A DNA stretch of 9,227 bases. It comes from an uncultured Verrucomicrobiota bacterium. Lineage in GTDB: Bacteria > Verrucomicrobiota > Kiritimatiellia > RFP12 > UBA1067. The stretch spans positions 1-9,227 of the forward strand of contig CAMPAF010000105.1 of the NCBI GenBank assembly GCA_946631535.1. The letters run 5' to 3'. The translations under genes were made by a program, and so were the position numbers. The notes under the pieces are model-generated. The model was given only the letters and a program-made list of their open reading frames with translations. It had not been told where the DNA came from and did no database searches. Shown here one piece after another: positions 4,025 through 9,227 of the stretch; within the stretch, counting starts at the first letter, position 1; the number at the start of each line of letters is the position of its first letter.

Positions 4025-5356
4025 CTACTGGCGGATGAGCGCCAGCATCTCGTCGCGCTTCGCCGCCATCAGGTCGGGCGTCTTCGCCTCGAGGTTCAGG
4101 CGCACGAGCGGCTCCGTGTTGGACATTCGCACGTTGAACCACCAGCCCTCGGCGTCCCAACGGTCCACGCTCACGCCGTCCAGCTCGAAGTTGTCGGGGA
4201 ACGTCGCCTTCACGCGCGCGAGCACGGCGGCGGCATCCGCCACCTTGGAGTTGATCTCGCCGGAATGCGCGTACTTGCGCAGCGGTGCGACGAGCTCGGA
4301 GAGCGGCTTGTCGCTCTTCGAGACGATGTTCGCGAGAGCGAAGGTGGCCATGGACGACGACTCCGCCGTGGAGTTCGCCTTGAAGTAGTAGTGCCCGGAA
4401 AGCTCGCCGGCGAAGATGGCGTCGTTCTCGCGCATCTGCGCCTTGATGAAGCTGTGGCCCACGCGCGACATCATCGGCTTGCCGCCGGCGGCGGCGATGA
4501 CCTCGGCCGCCACCTTGGAGGAGCGCAGGTCGTAGAAGCAGGCGGCGCCTGGGGCGGACTGCAGCAGGTCCTGCGCGATGAGCGCGGTCATGAAGTCCAT
4601 CGGGATGATGTCGCCCTTCTCGTCGAGAAAGCCGGCGCGGTCGGCGTCGCCGTCGAACGCCACGCCGAACGCGTACTTGCCCGGATTGGCGCGGATGAGG
4701 GCCTGGAGGTCCTTGAGCGTCTCCGTCTTGAGCGGGTTCGCGTCATGGTTCGGGAAGTCGCCGTCGTATTCGCCGTAGAGGGAGTCGTACGTGAGGTCCG
4801 TGCCTGCGAACGCGGCAGACTCCGCGATGCCCATGCCGTTCGCGAAGTCCATCGCCACGTGGACCGGCCGTGCGAGGTGCGCGAACTCGCGCACGTGCGC
4901 GGCGTACTGCGCCGACACGTCCACCTGCGTCACGGTCCCCTTGACGGCGGCGTCGGCTCCAAGATCTCCCGTCTCGACCATCCGCTCGATGTCCTTGATG
5001 CCCGTCGCGCCGGAGATCGGCACCGCGCTGGCGCGGCAGAGCTTGCAGCCGTTCCACTCCTTCGTGTTGTGGGACGCCGTGATCATCACGCTGCCGTCGG
5101 CCTTGAGCGAGGCGTTGGCGAAATAGCTCATCGGAGTGGAGGCGCGGCCGATGTCGATCACGTCCACGCCCACGTCGTTGAGGCCCTTCGCGAACGCGGC
5201 GAAGAGCGGCTCAGAGTGCGTGCGGCAGTCGCGCGCGACCACCACATTGCGCACGCCCGCGAACTTCGCGTATGCCCGTGCGATCTTGTAGAAGATGTCG
5301 TCCGTCAGATCCTGTCCGTAGATTCCGCGGATGTCGTATGCCTTAAATATGCCCAT
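4025..5356 (-). CDS. manB: Phosphomannomutase / phosphoglucomutase
   Basis: A 443-residue alpha-D-phosphohexomutase that interconverts sugar 6- and 1-phosphates for nucleotide-sugar and polysaccharide synthesis in the cytoplasm. All four active-site loops are present in order: the phosphoserine loop MITASHNTKEWNG (Ser95; Thr98 replaces the usual Pro), the metal loop FDGDADR (Asp235, 237, 239), the sugar-binding loop GELSGHYYF (317-325), and the phosphate-binding RMSNTEP (410-416). The length and 'FKAYDIRGIYG' start match the ManB type; such enzymes often accept both mannose and glucose phosphates, so the symbol is provisional. The ATG at 5356 has AGGAG 6 nt upstream; the frame's further upstream extension crosses the promoter. 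DUF1643 follows 27 nt downstream. Confidence 0.93.
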   Translation of the reverse strand: MGIFKAYDIRGIYGQDLTDDIFYKIARAYAKFAGVRNVVVARDCRTHSEPLFAAFAKGLNDVGVDVIDIGRASTPMSYFANASLKADGSVMITASHNTKEWNGCKLCRASAVPISGATGIKDIERMVETGDLGADAAVKGTVTQVDVSAQYAAHVREFAHLARPVHVAMDFANGMGIAESAAFAGTDLTYDSLYGEYDGDFPNHDANPLKTETLKDLQALIRANPGKYAFGVAFDGDADRAGFLDEKGDIIPMDFMTALIAQDLLQSAPGAACFYDLRSSKVAAEVIAAAGGKPMMSRVGHSFIKAQMRENDAIFAGELSGHYYFKANSTAESSSMATFALANIVSKSDKPLSELVAPLRKYAHSGEINSKVADAAAVLARVKATFPDNFELDGVSVDRWDAEGWWFNVRMSNTEPLVRLNLEAKTPDLMAAKRDEMLALIRQ

Positions 5357-5383
5357 GCTGTCTCCTGTTCTGTGTGGGCGAAG

Positions 5384-5413
5384 ATTATACCAAAGTTGCG
5401 GCGCGAATGTGAC
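5384..5413 (-). promoter_or_regulatory. Promoter of the mutase gene
   Basis: Minus-strand extended -10 TGGTATAAT (box 5389-5384), with GTCACA (5413-5408) as a fair -35 at 18 bp. The predicted start near 5377 gives a leader of about 21 nt containing the ribosome site. Confidence 0.6.
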
Positions 5414-5420
5414 ATGATCG

Positions 5421-6461
5421 TCACTGCACAAGTCTCAGGGAGCATAGTCTGGCCACCGCGCCAGCATCGCCATCAGAGATCATGATCATGCTGCGCGAAC
5501 CGTCCGAAAGGCGTGGTCCAAGGCAGAGGCCCTCGTACATGGCGAAGTTTGTGTTCTGATCGAAGACTACCGTCTTCGACACAGGACAGTACTTCGCGCC
5601 GTTCAGGGACGTGATGCCCGACACGTCGGTCGCGCCAGTAAAGTCCACCTGGTAGATGCGGCAGCGGAAGGAAGGCATTGGAATGATTCCGCCGCCCTTC
5701 ACGCTCATCTCGCGTTCCAGCACGAGCACCGTGCCGTCGTCCAGGCAGCACATCTCCGCCACGCCGTTGCGCGCCTTGCCGGCAAAGTTCTTTCCCCCGA
5801 TCGGATCCGTGGCGTACGCCCACTGTCCGGCAGGCCTCCAGCCGGCCTGCGGCGTCGCGCGCACGAACTTCTGGATGCGCACCACCGAACCGTGATCGCG
5901 CGTCGTGCGCGGTCCGTCGTCTACTGGCGGCCCGTTCTTGTTCACCGCGTCCGCGCGGCACAGCGCGGATTCGTTGCACGTCCACATCTCCAGCCCGTCC
6001 GCGCGGATCGACAACGCCTCGAAGCTGCGGTTGTAGCGGAAGGCGCCGTAGACGGCCGGCACGTCAAGCGTCTTCGCCATCTTTCCAGAGACCGGCTGGA
6101 AGGCGCGGATCGTTCCGTCATGCTCATCGCCCACCCATACCCAGCGGTTCGCGTCGTCCCACGCGACGCATTCGAGGTCCCGCCGACCTTTCCCTTCCAG
6201 CGCGACCGCAGCTCCGAAGACACATCCAGTTATGGCACCCGTATCGCGGTTGATGCGGATCGTCATCTGGTGCAACAGACCTCCCTTGTCGCACACCACG
6301 AAATAGGTGTCGCCTCCCACGCGCGTAATGCCGCTCAATCCGGGCGGTCCCTCCAGCCCAGGCCGAAGCCCCGGCAGAGGGAACTCGCCGACAGGCGTCA
6401 GCGTCACACCCATGGCGGCCAAGGCGACATTCAGAGCACAAATTGCCACATAGGCACGCAT
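5421..6461 (-). CDS. Exported phytase-like esterase (esterase-like activity of phytase family)
   Basis: A 346-residue exported protein of the phytase-like beta-propeller family. A Sec signal peptide (MRAYVAICALNVALAAMG) is followed by the family's marks: GLSGITRVGGDTYFVVCDKG (41-60), GRRDLECVAWDD (92-103), RSFEALSIRADGLEMWTCNE (145-164), KARNGVAEMCCLDDGTVLVL (229-248) and YEGLCLGPRLSDGSRSMIMI (309-328). Members probably act outside the cytoplasm on phosphate or other esters, but the substrate is unproven. I chose the ATG at 6461 over one 54 nt upstream because it gives the signal peptide directly and has AGGAG 8 nt before it. It starts 4 nt after the methyltransferase stop codon, so translation is probably coupled. 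Confidence 0.85.
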   Translation of the reverse strand: MRAYVAICALNVALAAMGVTLTPVGEFPLPGLRPGLEGPPGLSGITRVGGDTYFVVCDKGGLLHQMTIRINRDTGAITGCVFGAAVALEGKGRRDLECVAWDDANRWVWVGDEHDGTIRAFQPVSGKMAKTLDVPAVYGAFRYNRSFEALSIRADGLEMWTCNESALCRADAVNKNGPPVDDGPRTTRDHGSVVRIQKFVRATPQAGWRPAGQWAYATDPIGGKNFAGKARNGVAEMCCLDDGTVLVLEREMSVKGGGIIPMPSFRCRIYQVDFTGATDVSGITSLNGAKYCPVSKTVVFDQNTNFAMYEGLCLGPRLSDGSRSMIMISDGDAGAVARLCSLRLVQ

Positions 6462-6465
6462 CAGA

Positions 6466-7482
6466 TCAACTCCTGACGGCGGACACGAGCCAGTGGGGCA
6501 TGGGCGGAGGCGCATGGAGCGTGTCGCCGGGCGCGAAGCCGGCTTCGGGAAGCCAGCCCTTGAGCTCCTCGTCCGAGAAGACCCAACCGTTCTCGGTCGT
6601 AAGCGCCATGTTCACGGCGAAGAGCGCGCTGAACACGGGAGCGGTGTGCGTCGCGTCCGTCATCATGTCAAGCACGAAGATGCGTCCGCCCGGCTTGAGC
6701 GCACGGGCGGCGCGAGCGAGGATTCCGCGTATCTGCCTGGGCGACTCCTGATGCAGCGCGCCGAAGATCGTGACGGCGTCGTAGGCGGCAGGCTCGTAGT
6801 CGTCCGTGTGGTAGTCGCCGGCGCGGCATTCGATGCGTTCGGCAAGTCCGGCCTGCGCCACGCACTCGCTAGCGACTGCGCTCACCGCCGGCACGTCCAC
6901 CGTGACGCACGACCAGCCGGGATTCGCCTTCATCAGCAGCTCGGCGTATGTGCCGGGGCCGCCGGCGAGGTCGAGAAGCCGTCCATGCGGCGCGCCGAGG
7001 TCGATCATCGGCACCACGCCGCGCCCGATCGCGAGGGCGCGGCCGCGCATCGATAGCGCGAAGCGGCGCGTGCGCTCGGGGTCGTCGCCCAGATGCAGCT
7101 GCGGCGGCTCCACGGGCTTGCCAGTCCGCGCTAGCTGCGCGAGCCGCCCCCAGGCGGGATAGACGTCCTGGTTGTAGCGGATGGCCTTCGAGAGGTCGGC
7201 GGGACCGCCCGGCACGAGCGCGAGACGCCCGGCTGCAGTGTTGGAGTAGAGTGCGTCCGGCGACTTGGCCAGGATGCCCGTCGCCACGCACGCGTCGAGC
7301 AGCAGACGCAACCCGCGCGGAGAGACATCCAGCTTCTCCGCGAGCGGTTCGAGCGCGACCCCGTCGCCAGCATCGGCGATGGCCGCGAACACGCCCAGCT
7401 CGAGGGCGGCGAACAGCGTAGCGCTTCCGTAGAACGCGCTCGCGAGGTCGACGATTTCCGGTATTGACCTGTCTTGTGTCAT
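6466..7482 (-). CDS. SAM-dependent O-methyltransferase (Methyltransf_2 type)
   Basis: A 338-residue class I methyltransferase with the two-part layout of small-molecule O-methyltransferases. Residues about 10-90 form a winged-helix dimerisation domain (LFAALELGVFAAIAD, then LAEKLDVSPRGLRLLLDACV). The Rossmann part follows with SAM motif LLDLAGGPGTYAELL (169-183), acidic VTVDVP (Asp196), GDYHTDDYEP (222-231), and FGALHQ with His244 at the usual catalytic-base position. KPGGRIFVLD (263-272) is the post-motif strand. Substrate unknown. The frame continues 68 codons upstream, but that part is Arg-rich shadow of the neighbouring gene; MTQDRSIPEIV fits the family start. No ribosome site precedes 7482, and an extended -10 ends 9 nt upstream, so the mRNA is nearly leaderless. 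It is coupled to the phytase-like gene. Confidence 0.9.
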   Translation of the reverse strand: MTQDRSIPEIVDLASAFYGSATLFAALELGVFAAIADAGDGVALEPLAEKLDVSPRGLRLLLDACVATGILAKSPDALYSNTAAGRLALVPGGPADLSKAIRYNQDVYPAWGRLAQLARTGKPVEPPQLHLGDDPERTRRFALSMRGRALAIGRGVVPMIDLGAPHGRLLDLAGGPGTYAELLMKANPGWSCVTVDVPAVSAVASECVAQAGLAERIECRAGDYHTDDYEPAAYDAVTIFGALHQESPRQIRGILARAARALKPGGRIFVLDMMTDATHTAPVFSALFAVNMALTTENGWVFSDEELKGWLPEAGFAPGDTLHAPPPMPHWLVSAVRS

Positions 7483-7491
7483 GATGCGCCC

Positions 7492-7500
7492 ATTATAGCA
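7492..7500 (-). promoter_or_regulatory. Extended -10 promoter of the methyltransferase gene
   Basis: TGCTATAAT on the minus strand (box 7497-7492). There is no good -35. The predicted start is near 7485, leaving about 3 nt before the ATG. CAATTGATTCA, shared with repeats A and B, lies at 7529-7519. Confidence 0.6.
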
Positions 7501-7556
7501 CATCGGCGTGAAGGCGTCTGAATCAATTGCCACTGGAAGTCGGCGGGCCGCCTTGT

Positions 7557-8873
7557 TCAGGGCACGATGGCGCGGTACTTGCGCAGCAGCGCGGACAGCT
7601 CCGCGAAGTCCACCTTGAGCGCGGTCGTCCGATGCCGGGCCGCAAGGGCCGCGGCCGCGCCGGCGGCCTGGCCTGTCGCCATGCATGTGGCCTCCACGCG
7701 AAGCGCGGAATTGGCTAGGCGGTCGCTGCTGACGCAGCGTCCCGCGGCAAGTACGCCGTCAACCCCCTTCACCACGAGCGCGCGGAGAGGGACAGTAGCC
7801 ACAACGCCCTCCTGCAGATGCGCCGGGTGGATGCCGCTCTCCTTGTCGTGAAGGTCTATGGGATAGAACGCGAAGCAGACCGAGTCGTCGAACCGGCGCC
7901 CCGAAGTGTAGTCCTCGTGGGTGATCAGGTACTCGCCGCGCACGCGGTATGTCTCGCGTATGCCGACTTCGGGCGACATGCCTTCCAGACGCACATTCGC
8001 GAGGCCAGGCTGCTCGCGCAGGAAACGGTACATGCGCAGCATCGAGGCGCGTCCGCGCATGTTGGTGCGCGTGCGGAGATCGGCCGTGGAGTTGTCCGCG
8101 TCGTCAACGTAGTTCGCCGTGTTGCCGTGCTGGCGCAGGAAACCCATGATCCCGAAACGCGCGTCATGGGCCTGCAGACGTCCGTTCCGCACGGCATCGG
8201 CATACGCCGCCGACAGCGCCTTCGCGTCCAGCGTATCCACAGGGACGCCGGGATTGACCGCATAGACGAACGAGCCTGGCTGGCGCCGCTCCTCGCGCAG
8301 GCGCTCAAGCCCCAGCAGCGCGGCGACAGCGCCGTTTCCGGTGCAGTCGACGATCTGCCGGCACGAGATGACGCGCGTGTCGCCCACGGCCGCCACATGC
8401 ATCTTCCACATCTCCCCGTCGCGCTCGATCCGCAATGGCGCAGAGTGGTAGTGGACCGTCACGCCCGCGTTCACAAGAGCCTCTTCCGCCAACGCGACAA
8501 AGAGCGGTATGTTCACCGTCACCTGGTGCCGCCAGTGCTGGCGCCCCGTCGGCTTTGAGAAATCCGGCAGGCTGCGCCCGTCAAGCGCGACGCAGTTGGT
8601 CACGATCTCCCAGCCGATACCGTCGATGACCTGACGGCCCCATGCGTGGAAGAGACCGGGGAAATTGACGCCGCCGCTCGTCATGTTGCCGCCGACCTGG
8701 TGTCCCTGCTCGACGAGGACGGTGCGCGCGCCCGCGCGTCCGCTCTGTATCGCTGCCGCGATGCCTGCAGCTCCGCCGCCGACCACCGCCACATCGCATG
8801 TCTCGTCAGGCAGCGCCACGGCACCTGCCGCAGACGCCACCGCCATGACGATGCAGAAGAGTCCCCGCTTCAT
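7557..8873 (-). CDS. Exported FAD-dependent oxidoreductase (FAD_oxidored family)
   Basis: A 438-residue flavoprotein with an N-terminal Sec-type signal peptide (MKRGLFCIVMAVASAAGAVA) and no twin-arginine motif. The dinucleotide fold follows at once: CDVAVVGGGAAGIAAAIQSG, with GGGAAG at 32-37 and the ribose-binding Glu55 in VLVEQG, then GGNMTSGGVN. A middle stretch IVDCTGNGAVAALLG (about 171-185) and a C-terminal FAD-contact segment AGRCVSSDRLANSALRVEAT (from 377) complete the PF12831-type layout. These proteins are frequent, often exported, in PVC bacteria and are usually linked to breakdown of sugars or organic acids; the substrate here is unknown. It starts 13 nt after the cstA stop, with GGAG 4 nt upstream, so it is co-transcribed with cstA. 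Confidence 0.9.
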   Translation of the reverse strand: MKRGLFCIVMAVASAAGAVALPDETCDVAVVGGGAAGIAAAIQSGRAGARTVLVEQGHQVGGNMTSGGVNFPGLFHAWGRQVIDGIGWEIVTNCVALDGRSLPDFSKPTGRQHWRHQVTVNIPLFVALAEEALVNAGVTVHYHSAPLRIERDGEMWKMHVAAVGDTRVISCRQIVDCTGNGAVAALLGLERLREERRQPGSFVYAVNPGVPVDTLDAKALSAAYADAVRNGRLQAHDARFGIMGFLRQHGNTANYVDDADNSTADLRTRTNMRGRASMLRMYRFLREQPGLANVRLEGMSPEVGIRETYRVRGEYLITHEDYTSGRRFDDSVCFAFYPIDLHDKESGIHPAHLQEGVVATVPLRALVVKGVDGVLAAGRCVSSDRLANSALRVEATCMATGQAAGAAAALAARHRTTALKVDFAELSALLRKYRAIVP

Positions 8874-8886
8874 GACGCTCCGCAGA

Positions 8887-9227
8887 CTACGCGGTCTTGG
8901 TGATCGCGCGGATGATGCGCATCTTGACGAGCGTGCGGAGCTTCAGCGCCCCGAGCACGAGAAGCACGATCGCCAGGCAGAAGAGCGTGATCGAGCCAAT
9001 CGCCGTCACGCCGCCCGCGGCGAAGCCCTGCTTCATCCACTTGTCTAGGTTCTGCAGGAAGAGCTGGAACACGGCCGTGCCGGAAGTCACGATCATGAAG
9101 CACATCGGGATGGCCGCGATCCAGAACTTCAGCTTGTTCTTGAAGAGCCAGAGGGATGCGGTGAGGAGCGTCAGCGCCGCCAGCATCTGGTTCGCGCTCG
9201 CGAACATCGTCCAGAGGTTGTTCGCCA
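8887..9227 (-). CDS. cstA: Carbon starvation protein CstA-type transporter, C-terminal part
   Basis: The last 113 codons of an integral membrane protein; the start is beyond the right edge. The segment ANNLWTMFASANQMLAALTL matches the conserved 'W-mFg-aNQmLAA' stretch near the end of CstA peptide/pyruvate transporters. Three membrane spans follow: about ALTLLTASLWLF, FWIAAIPMCFMIVTSGTAVF, and ITLFCLAIVLLVLGALKL, ending in a basic cytoplasmic tail. In known members this family takes up peptides or pyruvate under carbon limitation. The FAD oxidoreductase follows 13 nt later, so the two are probably in one operon. Confidence 0.8.
   Translation of the reverse strand, partial: ANNLWTMFASANQMLAALTLLTASLWLFKNKLKFWIAAIPMCFMIVTSGTAVFQLFLQNLDKWMKQGFAAGGVTAIGSITLFCLAIVLLVLGALKLRTLVKMRIIRAITKTA

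Noticed and set aside
3470..5485. A 671-codon open frame on the plus strand opposite the mutase and DUF1643 genes
   Set aside because: It is an antisense shadow: rich in Arg, His, Val and Glu with no domain, while the opposite strand has two complete recognised families.
7530..7556. Terminator between the FAD gene and the methyltransferase
   Set aside because: There is a short GGCGG/CCGCC palindrome but only a one-base loop and no T-run.
7483..7686. 68-codon N-terminal extension of the methyltransferase
   Set aside because: Arg-rich and overlapping the FAD gene; it also translates the promoter region. The family start fits Met at 7482.
5892..8558. Long plus-strand frames opposite the phytase-like, methyltransferase and FAD genes
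   Set aside because: Low-complexity antisense products typical of GC-rich genes, with no ribosome sites.

Overview
The window looks like bacterial chromosome, probably from the PVC group (Verrucomicrobiota/Kiritimatiellota). This placement is inferred from the gene mix (CstA-type transporter, exported FAD_oxidored protein, phytase-like exported propeller, DUF1643) and from protein tails resembling the '...RFFKVKVELP' ends I associate with large surface proteins of Kiritimatiellota; no rRNA or other marker is present to confirm it. Most housekeeping genes lie on the minus strand and are visibly GC-rich.

Region 1 (1-172) is the start of a minus-strand SDR dehydrogenase. Region 2 (173-3496) is an accessory island, lower in GC by eye. 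It holds a plus-strand HigBA-type toxin-antitoxin operon (584-1211), a stretch without a convincing gene made of repeats and decayed gene ends (1212-1912), an orphan secreted protein (1913-2482), a hairpin-rich leader or intergenic stretch (2483-2806), and a minus-strand VapBC module whose toxin gene is broken by a one-base frameshift (2807-3403). Each TA module lies between direct repeats (37 bp around higBA, about 58 bp around vapBC). Five same-orientation relics of one protein C-terminus are scattered through the island, several next to perfect hairpins.

Region 3 (3497-9227) is a compact run of minus-strand genes, in transcription order: the end of cstA, an exported FAD-dependent oxidoreductase, a SAM O-methyltransferase, an exported phytase-like esterase, a phosphomannomutase/phosphoglucomutase and a DUF1643 protein. 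cstA and the FAD gene are 13 nt apart, and the methyltransferase and phytase-like genes 4 nt apart. Consensus -10 boxes (TATAAT, mostly with an extended TG) precede the SDR, mutase and methyltransferase genes, marking separate transcription starts.

The points most worth a second look are the higBA control region (near-perfect sigma-70 promoter, perfect palindrome between -35 and -10, apparently leaderless toxin mRNA), the repeat-bracketed TA modules, the hairpin family that keeps GGTC/GACC ends while its inner stems change, and the array of identical gene-end relics. I see no CRISPR array, tRNA, rRNA, transposase or integrase.
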